NCBI RefSeq assembly: GCF_003096415.1
Contig: NZ_QEKH01000035.1
Coordinates: 1 to 49,193 of the forward strand
DNA: 49,193 bases
Source of the DNA: Victivallis vadensis
GTDB taxonomy: Bacteria; Verrucomicrobiota; Lentisphaeria; Victivallales; Victivallaceae
Reading direction: 5' to 3'
Shown here: positions 16,224-25,450 of the stretch, piece by piece
How positions within the stretch are numbered: position 1 is the stretch's first letter
Layout of the letters: every line of letters starts with the position of its first letter
Notes under the pieces: generated by a model
What the model was told of the DNA's origin: nothing
The model's input: only the letters and a program-made list of their open reading frames with translations
Databases searched by the model: none
Program-made: the position numbers and the translations under genes

Positions 16224-16585
16224 TCTCTACCTCCTCGTTTTGATGATCTGGCCGGAATCGGCCTCTGAATAAAAAATAATTCGACTTTTGCAAAAGCCAA
16301 CCGCCAGAGTTCAAATCCGGCTAGAAACTATTTGAGATTAAGAACTTATCATGGCATTATTAAAAAAAGCGTTCGATATCGGAACTGTTCTTATGATTGC
16401 ATCAGATAAAACCGGGAACGTTCTGATTCAGCTGTTGAAATAATGAGCGGCCTCGTCCGGAAATTTGTTTGAAGTCAACAAAAGAGGCGTCGGATCGAGT
16501 TTCAGCTCTTGTTTCAATTAGAATATTGCAAACAATGCAGATCATCAGCGGCCGGAAATTCGGGTAATATTTTACTGCCTCCCCA
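16224..16585. other. Intergenic region between divergent lipoprotein and sensor kinase genes
   Basis: It contains a perfect 12-bp palindrome CTTTTGCAAAAG (16285-16296), a possible operator near the lipoprotein promoter, and a 30-codon frame at 16351-16443 without a ribosome binding site that I do not accept as a gene. Nothing else is recognised. Confidence 0.4.
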
Positions 16586-16614
16586 TTGAAAAAAGCAGCG
16601 ATCATTGTTATATT
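16586..16614 (+). promoter_or_regulatory. Probable promoter of the hybrid sensor kinase
   Basis: TTGAAA (16586-16591), a 17-bp spacer and TATATT (16609-16614) lie about 95 bp before the kinase ATG, matching sigma-70 spacing. Confidence 0.5.
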
Positions 16615-16708
16615 ATTCCGTTACAAACAGAATGTCAACAGGAAACGTCTGTCGTCAGGCCGGCAGCCGGCAAGAGATGGAGAACACGAGAGATTGAGTT
16701 TCGGTACC

Positions 16709-19700
16709 ATGTTGCGCACGAACAGACTTCTTCTGCTTTCAAGTATCGTTTTACTCCAGCTCTGCCTCGAAGGGCGCTGCTGGGCCGCCTCTCCCGGACG
16801 GGTTTCCATCAAGCGCATTTTAATTATCGATTCATTTTCCTCTCTCGACACCTGGACCAATGAATTAAAGCAGGGCCTGAAAAGCTGCCTGAACCGCGAC
16901 AACCGGGTGCTGACCACCTTTGAAACCTATGAACTGGCAGTCCGGTTCAAACCGGATTTTCAGCCCGCGCCGGAAGATATCGCCGCCTTGACGATTAAAT
17001 TGAAAAGTTCCCGGTATGACATGATCATACTGACCAACAATGCCGCGGTCGATCTTTTCCTGAACGGCAAATTGACGGTTCCGGAGCAGACTCCGCTGCT
17101 GGCCGCTTCCTATCACGGGCCGCTGCGGGCCGGAATTCCGCCCGGCCTCTCTATGACGGGCATTGAAACTCCGGCCACACTCTACATGAACATCCGGCTC
17201 GGCTGCAATTTGCTTCCCGCCAACCGGCAGATCACGGTGATTGCAGAAGCTTCGGCGGATGTTCTGGCATGGAAAAAGATGCTCGAAAGCAAAAAAAAGG
17301 AGGAGTGGGCCCGCGGCCGGGAGATCCGTTTCATCAGCGGGCGCGATTACAGCACGGCGGAGATGCTGAACCTCGTTGCGGAGCTGCCTGCCTCCTCTTT
17401 GCTGATATTCCACTCCTGGAACTCTTTCCGGGACAAGGAGCCGCAGGACTATTTCTCCATACTGCCGCGAATCCGCCGGAATTTTCCCGGCCTGATCCTC
17501 AACCGCTATCGGGAAATGATCCGGCGCGGCGCTTCCGGCGGGGTCATGGTATCCGGCCAGGAACAAGGCTATCAGGCCGGCAGCATTGCCCGTCGGATAT
17601 TCAGCGGAGAAAGCGCCGCCGCAATTCCGGTGCAGGAAGGAGAGTTTCATCCGGTTTTTGATTATCCTTCCCTGCAGAGAATCGGCATTGACCGGAAAAG
17701 GCTTCCGGCGGGGACGGAGCTTCTCAACCCGCCGGTGGATTTCATCACCCGGTATCAAGTCGAGATTATTTCCGTTCTGGCTTCACTCGGTTTACTGCTG
17801 CTGCTGCTCTTGTTCCGCCTGATTATTCTGGCCAGAATGAAGAAAAGGATCGCGGTGCTTTTCAACAACCTGCCGCTGCGAATCTGTGTGGTAAACCGGT
17901 CCGGCCGGATCTTGTTTCAGCACTTTCCCCGTGAAATGTCATGCCGGGAAGGAGCCGGCGTTCATAATATAAGCCGGCTTGCCGACAAGGTTCAACAATC
18001 ATTTTCCGCCTGGATTCAGGAGGCATTCCGGACCGGACAGCGCATGGAAAAGGATTATGAACTTGAAGGAGCACATCGACACGTCGAATTCATTCCTCTT
18101 CCGAAGAACAACTCATTTCATGAAGAGGCTGTGATGTGGATTTCAAGCGACCAGACGGAACTGCACCAGGCGCACCGGATGGTATCCCGCATCGCGGAGC
18201 AGTTCCGGCTGACTCTGGAATCCATCGGCGACGGCGTCATTGCAACCGACAGCGAGGAGCGGATCACCCTTCTGAATCCGATCGCAGCCCAGATGACCGG
18301 CTATACGCTCGAGGAGGCAAGAGGCAAAAAACTCAATGAAGTATTCAATATCATCAGCTATCTTGACGGCCGCAAAGTGGAGTCCCCGCTGACCAAAGCG
18401 CTTTCGACGGGAAAGATCATCGAGTTGGCCAACCATACCGATCTGATTGCCCGTGACGGCACAGCCCGGCACATTGCGGACAGCGCGGCGCCGATTCGTG
18501 ACGTGGAGGGAAAAATCATCGGCGGCGTGCTGGTCTTCCGCGACGTTACGGAGGAGTATAAAAAACGGGACCGGTTGCGCACCCACAGCGTGATTCTCGC
18601 CAACGCGGCGAAGATCGCAAAATTCTTTTATTTCCAGTGCGACAACACCGGGCGGTTGACCGCTCTTTCGGCCCAGAATTACCGGGCGTTCCGGGAAGAG
18701 GAGCGCGTACCGCTGGCGGAGTGGCTGGCGCCGGACGACCGGCAGAGGTTCGACGGGAACTGGAACCGTTTTCTGGAAAGCGGCATCGGCGGCGACACTT
18801 CGTCCTTTTCCGACGTCTTTGCCGCCGGGAAGAGCCGCTTTGAACTCCGGGCGGAAAAGTCGGTCAATGAAATCAACGGCAAATGGGAAATCTGCGGCGT
18901 GATTCAGGACATCACTGAACTGGCCGAACAGCAGGAAAAACTGCAGCAGGCATTGGAGCAGGCCCGCGCGGCGGACCGGGCCAAGAGCTATTTCCTGGCA
19001 ACGGTAAGCCATGAACTCCGGACGCCGCTGAATGCGGTCATCGGCTTCAGCGAACTGCTGCAGGGGGCGGATGTCGAACCGCAGGAACAGCAGGAATATC
19101 TCGGCTCAATCAACTTTGCGGGCAACGCGCTGCTGAACCTGATCAATGACGTTCTGGATCTCTCCAGGCTTGAAGCGGATCAGGTGGAACTGGATTGCCG
19201 GCCCGTTGACGTCAAGCGGCTGGTCCGGGAAATCGTCGGAGTGTTCAAGCAGAAAGCCGTGGAAAAGAATCTTTCCCTGCAGATGACGTATACCAATCTG
19301 CCGCCGACTCTCTATCTGGATGACCTGCGCATCAAACAGATTCTGCTGAACCTGACGGGCAACGCCTTGAAATTCACCCATGACGGGGGAGTCACGGTTT
19401 CCGCCGTGTTCCGTTTGGCGGAAGAAGCCGGACAGGGAACGCTGATTTTCAGTATCACCGACACCGGAATCGGAATCCTGCCGGAAAAAATCAGCCAGAT
19501 CTTCGAGCCTTTCGTTCAGGACAGCGGAGTCCGGGGACACCGCATTTACGAGGGGTCCGGCCTCGGCCTGGCAATTTCCAAACGGCTGGTGGAAAAAATG
19601 GGCGGCAAACTTTCCGCAGAGAGCACGCCGGGAAAAGGAAGCACGTTCACCGTGCGGCTGGAGAATGTGAAATATCAGTCTTCCTCCCGGCAGGACATGG

Positions 19701-20122
19701 CGGAGTTCGGAGCGGAAACGGTCAATTTCAATTCTCCGGCCGGAGGGAATATCCAGGCGCTGCTGGTGGACGACGTCGCAATGAACCTGAAAGTGCTTCA
19801 GGCGATGCTGAAAAAAATGAATGTTTCCTGCATTCTCGCTGAATCCGCCGAAGAGGCCCTTGAGCTTTTGCGGAAAGGACGGAGGGCGGACATTATCCTG
19901 ACTGACCTGTGGATGCCGGGCCTTTCCGGGAGTGCATTTGCCGATCTCCTGAAGCAAAATGAGGCGACCGCGAAAATTCCCGTCGTCGCCGTCACGGCGG
20001 ATACCCAGATGCCGGCGGAAGAGGCGGTCAAATTCAGGCAGGTCCTGACGAAGCCGATCACCCGGCAGGCGCTGATAGATGCTTTTAAAACATATAACCT
20101 GCATATCTCTGTTCAAAATTGA
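16709..20122 (+). CDS. Hybrid sensor histidine kinase with periplasmic binding-protein-like sensor
   Basis: A 1137-residue membrane protein. A signal peptide or first helix (1-28) is followed by a periplasmic domain (about 33-345) like the uncharacterised ABC substrate-binding family (RILIIDSF, DMIILTNNAAVDLF, TPLLAASYHGPL), then a transmembrane helix (about 352-375). In the cytosol come two or three PAS-type domains, HisKA with phospho-acceptor H768 in SHELRTPLNAV, an ATPase domain (N-box near 880, DTGIGI, GSGLGLAIS), and a receiver domain with D1066 in TDLWMP. The ATG at 16709 is preferred over an upstream frame start because it opens the signal sequence. The separate AraC gene 309 bp downstream is a plausible output partner controlling the following glycan genes. 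Confidence 0.9.
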   Translation: MLRTNRLLLLSSIVLLQLCLEGRCWAASPGRVSIKRILIIDSFSSLDTWTNELKQGLKSCLNRDNRVLTTFETYELAVRFKPDFQPAPEDIAALTIKLKSSRYDMIILTNNAAVDLFLNGKLTVPEQTPLLAASYHGPLRAGIPPGLSMTGIETPATLYMNIRLGCNLLPANRQITVIAEASADVLAWKKMLESKKKEEWARGREIRFISGRDYSTAEMLNLVAELPASSLLIFHSWNSFRDKEPQDYFSILPRIRRNFPGLILNRYREMIRRGASGGVMVSGQEQGYQAGSIARRIFSGESAAAIPVQEGEFHPVFDYPSLQRIGIDRKRLPAGTELLNPPVDFITRYQVEIISVLASLGLLLLLLLFRLIILARMKKRIAVLFNNLPLRICVVNRSGRILFQHFPREMSCREGAGVHNISRLADKVQQSFSAWIQEAFRTGQRMEKDYELEGAHRHVEFIPLPKNNSFHEEAVMWISSDQTELHQAHRMVSRIAEQFRLTLESIGDGVIATDSEERITLLNPIAAQMTGYTLEEARGKKLNEVFNIISYLDGRKVESPLTKALSTGKIIELANHTDLIARDGTARHIADSAAPIRDVEGKIIGGVLVFRDVTEEYKKRDRLRTHSVILANAAKIAKFFYFQCDNTGRLTALSAQNYRAFREEERVPLAEWLAPDDRQRFDGNWNRFLESGIGGDTSSFSDVFAAGKSRFELRAEKSVNEINGKWEICGVIQDITELAEQQEKLQQALEQARAADRAKSYFLATVSHELRTPLNAVIGFSELLQGADVEPQEQQEYLGSINFAGNALLNLINDVLDLSRLEADQVELDCRPVDVKRLVREIVGVFKQKAVEKNLSLQMTYTNLPPTLYLDDLRIKQILLNLTGNALKFTHDGGVTVSAVFRLAEEAGQGTLIFSITDTGIGILPEKISQIFEPFVQDSGVRGHRIYEGSGLGLAISKRLVEKMGGKLSAESTPGKGSTFTVRLENVKYQSSSRQDMAEFGAETVNFNSPAGGNIQALLVDDVAMNLKVLQAMLKKMNVSCILAESAEEALELLRKGRRADIILTDLWMPGLSGSAFADLLKQNEATAKIPVVAVTADTQMPAEEAVKFRQVLTKPITRQALIDAFKTYNLHISVQN

Positions 20123-20431
20123 CGCAAGCTCCTGAAACATTGTTCTTTGGAACTTTCTGCTTATACTATTTCGCTTTCAAACATCGACATGAAGCCGCTG
20201 ATATTCCGGATTTGTAAATGAGCAGGTGTATATTATGCAAGGACCCGTAACCGGAGGAAACGATGCGGAACGGTTTGTTTGATGTGGAAGGATTTCCGTG
20301 GCGGCCTTGAGAAGGGCGCAGGCGGATTTCATGGAAAAAAGCGATTGACAGAAGTTCCCTAATTAACCGGCCTGTCAGAGATTGTTCCGCAGGGAAATAT
20401 CGCTTCTGAAACGACAGTAAAAGAGGAATTT
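20123..20431. other. Intergenic region between kinase and AraC genes
   Basis: It contains a 15-codon frame (20263-20310) preceded by GGAGG and, further on, a TTGACA (20345-20350) without a matching -10 box. It probably holds the AraC promoter and leader; no terminator is clear. Confidence 0.4.
20263..20310 (+). CDS. Possible 15-residue leader peptide
   Basis: The frame MRNGLFDVEGFPWRP is preceded by CCGGAGGAAACG, a strong ribosome binding site at good spacing. It may be a leader peptide of the AraC gene or the relic of a lost gene. No comparable peptide is known to me. Confidence 0.25.
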   Translation: MRNGLFDVEGFPWRP

Positions 20432-21349
20432 ATGAAGATTCTCCGCGATTCATCAATATTTGATTCAGAAAAAGGGACCTGCTGGCGCAGCGATCCCACT
20501 TTTGTCGGATATGGCGCCGGCTATCCGGAACAGGTCGAACTTCTCAACTTCACAGGCCGCCCCTCGGACGCAAGCCTCCCCTGCCGAATGGAGGTTATGC
20601 TTCACGCAACAATGCAGACCAGATATTACCAGCACCGCACAAGGCAGACGCAGAAGTTATCGTTTTTCTGCATCTGCTCCGGCAGGATGTATTTTCAAAG
20701 CAACAACAGTGTTCTATTGGCCGAAGCGGGCGATTGTGTGCTGCTTAAACCGCATTGCAGAAACGATTTCCTGTATGCGGATGAAAGGCAATGCTCCTAT
20801 TATGAGTTTATTCTGACCGGCAATATGCTGGACGAATTTCTCCGGATTTATAATCTGGAACAGGTGTTCGGGCTGAAATTGAACGATGAAAAGTTTTTCC
20901 GGAAGCTCTTCGAACGTATGAAGCCCCCGGCGGATGTGAAGCCGGTCTCCTCCATTTTTCCCGAGTTGGCCGGAGTCGCTTTCGAACTCCTGCAAAGAAT
21001 TTCATCCGCCGTTCAATTCCAGACCCGTTCATCTTCCGTCGATGAGATTCGTGATTTTCTGGAACAGCGGATCAAAGAAAAAATCTCCATGACGGCGGTC
21101 GCCGGAAAATTCAATATTGACATTCACGACATGAACCGGAACTTTCAAGAGGCGTTCGGCGTGACGCCCTATCAGTATCTGAAACGGTTCCGTCTGCGCA
21201 AAGCAGGCGAAATGCTGCGGGCGGGAATGCTGGTCAAAGAAACCTCGGCCGCCGTCGGCTACCGGAACGTCAAAACATTTTCCACGGAATTCCGCCGGTT
21301 CTACGGCATGCCCCCGCTCAATTGCCGGAAACGCCGCTCCGGCAAATGA
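20432..21349 (+). CDS. AraC-family transcriptional regulator
   Basis: A 305-residue regulator. The N-terminal cupin-like ligand domain (about 40-150, with FFCICSGRMYFQS and AEAGDCVLLKP) is joined to a C-terminal double helix-turn-helix (about 205-300). The second HTH carries the family signature in ETSAAVGYRNVKTFSTEFRR and a G-(M/T)-(P/T)-P element in FYGMPP. AGAGGAA lies 5 nt before the ATG. It probably activates the pseudopilin and glycosidase genes just downstream in response to a sugar. The hybrid kinase upstream may feed the same pathway, though AraC proteins of this form bind ligands directly and have no receiver domain. Confidence 0.88.
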   Translation: MKILRDSSIFDSEKGTCWRSDPTFVGYGAGYPEQVELLNFTGRPSDASLPCRMEVMLHATMQTRYYQHRTRQTQKLSFFCICSGRMYFQSNNSVLLAEAGDCVLLKPHCRNDFLYADERQCSYYEFILTGNMLDEFLRIYNLEQVFGLKLNDEKFFRKLFERMKPPADVKPVSSIFPELAGVAFELLQRISSAVQFQTRSSSVDEIRDFLEQRIKEKISMTAVAGKFNIDIHDMNRNFQEAFGVTPYQYLKRFRLRKAGEMLRAGMLVKETSAAVGYRNVKTFSTEFRRFYGMPPLNCRKRRSGK

Positions 21350-21511
21350 GCGCCGGAAAACGGCTTCACAATTTCAAACCCTTTTTCATTTTTCATGGCT
21401 CAAATTTCTCCTGCGGTCTATTGTGATTTCTCTCATTTCAGGTAAAATATAATATGAAACGCGGAGGTTCGGACTTTCTGCGCGTAATTACAATACGGAG
21501 GGAATCGCCAG

Positions 21512-22243
21512 ATGCAACAAAGAAAATTCACCTTAATAGAGCTGCTCGTTGTAATCGCGATCATCGCGATACTCGCGGCAATGCTGCTGCCCGCGCTCAA
21601 CAAGGCGCGGCAAAGCGCCAGAAGCACCAGCTGTGCCAGCAATACCAAACAGCTCGGCTCCGCTTATGGAATGTATACCAGCGACAACCAGGATTTCATG
21701 CCGAAGGGAGACACGACCAGCTGCTGGCAGGAAGCAGTGTCGAACACTTCAGTGACCCGTTCAATCAACAGCTTGCTGAATCCGTATCTGGGCATCCATC
21801 CGCAAGGTTACCTGCGGGCAACTGTAACGAAGAGTAAAATGTTCGAATGTCCCATGATGCCCACTCCTCCTCCTGACAACCTTTACAGAGTCGGTCGCAT
21901 GTTCAATGGTTTCGTACATTTCGAAAAGGGCGGCGACGCAGGCGTCAGAACCGGATATAAAATCACCCGGATAACCGCTCCCTCCGGAAAGATAATTCTG
22001 ATGTGCCGACCTGACAAGAATGCCGGAGACAGCAATCTTTTCCGACCGATTCGAGGCGCCAGTTCCTGCGTTACAGGCGACGAATTGATCAAAGGCGGAG
22101 TTCCGCGGCCCGGTCAACACCCGAACGGCGGCAGCGGCCTTCTGTTCGTCGACGGCCATACGACCGTTAAGTCATACACGTTCTGGATGAATGGAAACAA
22201 GCTGAAGGAATCCCTCTTTAACCCGGATAAGAAGAACGATTGA
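21512..22243 (+). CDS. Pseudopilin-like protein with prepilin N-terminal methylation motif
   Basis: A 243-residue protein with a very short leader (MQQRK) before [16 protein letters not shown] and the [10 protein letters not shown] segment. The C-terminal region has [14 protein letters not shown], the H-X10-DG pattern of the same family as the pseudopilins near 10 kb and 37 kb. The -1 residue at the expected prepilin peptidase site is Lys instead of Gly. GGAGGG lies 9 nt upstream of the ATG, and a TATAAT at 21448-21453 could be its -10 box although no good -35 is visible. It lies between the AraC gene and the secreted hydrolase. Confidence 0.85.
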   Translation: MQQRKFTLIELLVVIAIIAILAAMLLPALNKARQSARSTSCASNTKQLGSAYGMYTSDNQDFMPKGDTTSCWQEAVSNTSVTRSINSLLNPYLGIHPQGYLRATVTKSKMFECPMMPTPPPDNLYRVGRMFNGFVHFEKGGDAGVRTGYKITRITAPSGKIILMCRPDKNAGDSNLFRPIRGASSCVTGDELIKGGVPRPGQHPNGGSGLLFVDGHTTVKSYTFWMNGNKLKESLFNPDKKND

Positions 22244-22338
22244 TCGTTTTCCGATTTATGGTGCGTAAAGGCTTACTGGCCTCTGCAAATGGAAAGTGCG
22301 AGCCGTAAAGTATTCATGCGGCGATGAGGTATGTTTTG

Positions 22339-25300
22339 ATGAGAAATTTATTGCTTTGTTTTCTGGCAGCCGTCTTGGTTTCTGCGGGAGCAGCCGGAGA
22401 ACCGTTACAGATCACCGATCATGGGAAAATCGTCGTCGGCGCCGGCAGCGTGGGATTCAGCGCCGTCAACTCCGGCTGGTCGGAATTCGGAAATGTGAAA
22501 TGGCGGGATGTAAAAAAGGAATCCGGCAAAGACTTTCAACGCTTCACCGGACACTTTGAATTCGAAGGCGTCCCCTGTACCGCGGTAGAAACGGTAAGGC
22601 GGCTTGCACCGAACAAATTCCGGATCGAGTGCGACTGGCAATTCGACCGGGATGTCAAGGTGAACGGCATTTTCTCCTGCATTTCAATGCCGTTGCCGCT
22701 GGAGGGAATCCTGGTTGACGGAAAAAAGCTGTTGATTCCTGAACTGCCCAAGGAGATGATTCTCCGCCCGTACAGTCCGGCGCGTACCGTGACGGTCCGG
22801 CAGACCGATGGTTTTCAATATATTTTGTCGGGTAATCTCAACGCTTATATCCAGGACAGCCGCAAGTGGGTCAACGCTCTCACCATCCGCCTCGCCGCCG
22901 GACCGGGACAGGGAACCATGCGGAAAAGCCATGTCGCATTCGACCTCGAACTCCGCCCGGTGGAGGCGGTCACGGTGGACATAGCCCCGGCAGCCCGGGA
23001 TTGCTTCGATCTCAATGTGCTCCCTGCCGGAACGCACCGGATCGGCGGCGTCCCGTTTGTCGTCCGTGACGACCGCAAAGCAATCGTCCCCGAAAGCAAA
23101 TCGGCATTGCGGCTGCCCGCCGCCGGGAAAGCGGGCGCGGTCAATCTGCTGCACGCCTCGCGCAACACCGGTCCCGTGGTCGGTTACATCGACGCCGGTT
23201 ACAACGACGGCAAAGTGCTGTCCATCCCGGTAAAGGCCAAGGCCGACTGCGGCGACTGGACTCTGGGGGACTCCTATCCCAACGCCGCAATCGCCTGCGA
23301 AGCGGAATATCTGACGAAGCGCGTCGGGCTGTACGCCTCCTCTTTCCGGCTGCCCCGCCCCAACCCGGTCTCCCTGACCTTCCGGGCCGCATCACCGGAA
23401 ACCGCGTGGATAATTGCCGGAGTGACGCTCAGCAACCGGCCGCTCGTTTTCCCGCAGGGGAAAGAAGGTCCGTTTACCATCAAAGAGGGGCCCGATTGGA
23501 AAAAGCTGGCGCTCAGGCGCCGGATCCTGCCGGGCAGTCCGCTGGATTTCTCCGCCGTGGTGCCGCAGGATGCACCGGCTGGCCAATACGGTTTCGTTTG
23601 TTCCAACGATCAGGGCGAATTCGTTTTTGAAAATGCGCCGGAGAAGAAGATCCGTTTCTACGGCGCCAACCTCTGCTTCACCGCCAACTTTCTCGACAAG
23701 GCCGTCGCCGACAAACTGGTGGAGTATCTGGTCCGCATGGGCTACAACGCCATCCGCTTTCACCATCACGACGGGCGGCTGGTCGATCCCGCCGTTTCGG
23801 ATTCCGTGAAACTGAATCCGGAAACGCTGGATAAACTCGACTACCTTTTTGCCCAATGCAAAAAGCACGGCCTCTACGTGACCACCGACCTCTATGTCAA
23901 CCGGAACTTCAAAAGCCCCGTCTCCGGCTGTTGGGGGCTGAAAGCGCAGCTGCCCATCGACGAACATGCGATGAAAAGCTGGCAGGATTTCGTACGGGCC
24001 TGGATGACGCACCGGAATCCCTACACCGGCCTCACCTGGGGGGAAGACCCCGCGCTGATCTCGCTGTGCCTGATCAATGAAGACACGCTCAGCGCCAATT
24101 GGAGCGCGAATCCGAAAGTCGCGGCCCTCTACCGCAGCAAATTCGCGGAGTGGAAGAAAGGGCGGGAGGGCGACGACCAGACCCTGTTCCGGGAATTTCT
24201 GTTCGAATTGCAGGGGAACGTGCTGGACCGGCAGATCGATTTCGTCAAAAATGAACTCGGCCTCAAAACGATGATCACCAGTCTGAACTGGATCACGGAT
24301 GCCCCGCTGACCCGGCTGCGCGCGAAACTCGACCTGGTGGATATGCACCAGTACTTCTCCCACCCGACCTTTCCGGAGAAAGCCTGGCAAGTGCCGATCG
24401 GAGTCGACCTGGGTTCGTCCATCCGGCGCGGCGCGAGCCTGCCCCGCGAAATGATGCCGACCCGGATTTTCGGCAAACCTTTCACGGTCACCGAATTCAA
24501 CTTCTGCAACCCGAACCGGTTCCGGGCCGAGGGCGGCCCGCTGATGGGCGCTTACGCGGCGCTGCAGAATTGGGGCGGATTATGGAGATTCTGCTGGAGC
24601 CACTCCGATGCCGGAATCATCCGCAATCCCGGTCAGAACTCCTTCGATGCGTCCAACGACCCGATGCAGCAGCTCAGCGACCGCATCATTCTGGCGCTGT
24701 TCCTGCGGGGAGACCTCGCGCCGTCGAAAACGAAAATCTCTTATCCCGTGGCGCCTTTTTCCCAAAATAACCCGGCGATGTCTTATCCCGGTGATTTCGC
24801 CAATCTCGGGCTGGACGCCCAGATCGGCTCTCACGCGGCGGAACAGGCACTCCCCGCCGGAGTCGTGCGCTGGCGTCCCGGCATGAAAACGCCGGAGTCC
24901 CCCCGGATAAAACTGGATCGGAAGGCCGGAACACTGGCGGTTTCAACACCGTTGACAGAGACGGCGACGCTGCCGGCGGGAGACCTCGCCGTAAAGAAGC
25001 TGCGGATCAAAGACGCCTCCAAATTCATGACGGCGGCGGCAATCTCGCTGGACGGCAAGCCTTTGACCGAAAGCGACAGCATCCTCGTCATCCATCTCGG
25101 CAACATCAGTCAGGCCGGGGCCCGTTATGACAACTCCTCCCTGCTGCGCGCCTGGGGCAATTCACCGGAACTTCTGGTCGAACGCTGCACGGCGACACTG
25201 GAACTTGAATGTCCGGGGACGCCGTGGCGGGTGGCTGCACTCGCGCTCGACGGCTCCGAAACCGGCGAAGTCCCGGGCAGCCTGAAAAACGGTGTCTTCC

Positions 25301-25362
25301 GCTTCACCGCCGACACGACGGCCTTCCCCGGGGGAGTTCTCGCCTACCACCTGTCGCGCTGA
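22339..25362 (+). CDS. Large secreted clan GH-A glycoside hydrolase, family uncertain
   Basis: A 1007-residue exported protein with a signal peptide (1 to about 20, ending SAGAAG). The first 400 or so residues are beta-rich and probably form binding domains. Then comes a TIM barrel with YNAIRFHHHDG, LCLINEDTL with presumed acid/base E581 after Asn580, and FTVTEFNF with presumed nucleophile E719. The Asn-Glu pair and the second Glu on a late strand are the clan A arrangement seen in families such as 5 and 50. The C-terminus (about 860-1007) is a further beta domain. The ATG at 22339 is preferred because GAGG lies 9 nt upstream; the ATG at 22324 has nothing. Exact specificity cannot be deduced; neighbouring genes suggest galactose-containing glycans. 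Confidence 0.7.
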   Translation: MRNLLLCFLAAVLVSAGAAGEPLQITDHGKIVVGAGSVGFSAVNSGWSEFGNVKWRDVKKESGKDFQRFTGHFEFEGVPCTAVETVRRLAPNKFRIECDWQFDRDVKVNGIFSCISMPLPLEGILVDGKKLLIPELPKEMILRPYSPARTVTVRQTDGFQYILSGNLNAYIQDSRKWVNALTIRLAAGPGQGTMRKSHVAFDLELRPVEAVTVDIAPAARDCFDLNVLPAGTHRIGGVPFVVRDDRKAIVPESKSALRLPAAGKAGAVNLLHASRNTGPVVGYIDAGYNDGKVLSIPVKAKADCGDWTLGDSYPNAAIACEAEYLTKRVGLYASSFRLPRPNPVSLTFRAASPETAWIIAGVTLSNRPLVFPQGKEGPFTIKEGPDWKKLALRRRILPGSPLDFSAVVPQDAPAGQYGFVCSNDQGEFVFENAPEKKIRFYGANLCFTANFLDKAVADKLVEYLVRMGYNAIRFHHHDGRLVDPAVSDSVKLNPETLDKLDYLFAQCKKHGLYVTTDLYVNRNFKSPVSGCWGLKAQLPIDEHAMKSWQDFVRAWMTHRNPYTGLTWGEDPALISLCLINEDTLSANWSANPKVAALYRSKFAEWKKGREGDDQTLFREFLFELQGNVLDRQIDFVKNELGLKTMITSLNWITDAPLTRLRAKLDLVDMHQYFSHPTFPEKAWQVPIGVDLGSSIRRGASLPREMMPTRIFGKPFTVTEFNFCNPNRFRAEGGPLMGAYAALQNWGGLWRFCWSHSDAGIIRNPGQNSFDASNDPMQQLSDRIILALFLRGDLAPSKTKISYPVAPFSQNNPAMSYPGDFANLGLDAQIGSHAAEQALPAGVVRWRPGMKTPESPRIKLDRKAGTLAVSTPLTETATLPAGDLAVKKLRIKDASKFMTAAAISLDGKPLTESDSILVIHLGNISQAGARYDNSSLLRAWGNSPELLVERCTATLELECPGTPWRVAALALDGSETGEVPGSLKNGVFRFTADTTAFPGGVLAYHLSR

Positions 25363-25379
25363 AACAAGTTCCCGCATAT

Positions 25380-25409
25380 CCTGCCGATCCCTCTTGACGG
25401 CAGGATTTT
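25380..25409 (+). terminator. Probable terminator after the large hydrolase
   Basis: CCTGCCG (25380-25386) pairs perfectly with CGGCAGG (25398-25404) around an 11-nt loop and is followed by ATTTTC. The T-tract is short, so termination may be partial, letting the alpha-galactosidase be read from the same transcript at a lower level. Confidence 0.5.
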
Positions 25410-25450
25410 CATAAACCTGTCATTCGTTCAAAAGAAAGTCTGCCTTTTCC

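Noticed and set aside
16310-16325. tRNA T-arm-like sequence GAGTTCAAATCCGGC
   Set aside because: No matching T-stem, anticodon arm or acceptor stem can be built on either strand around it.
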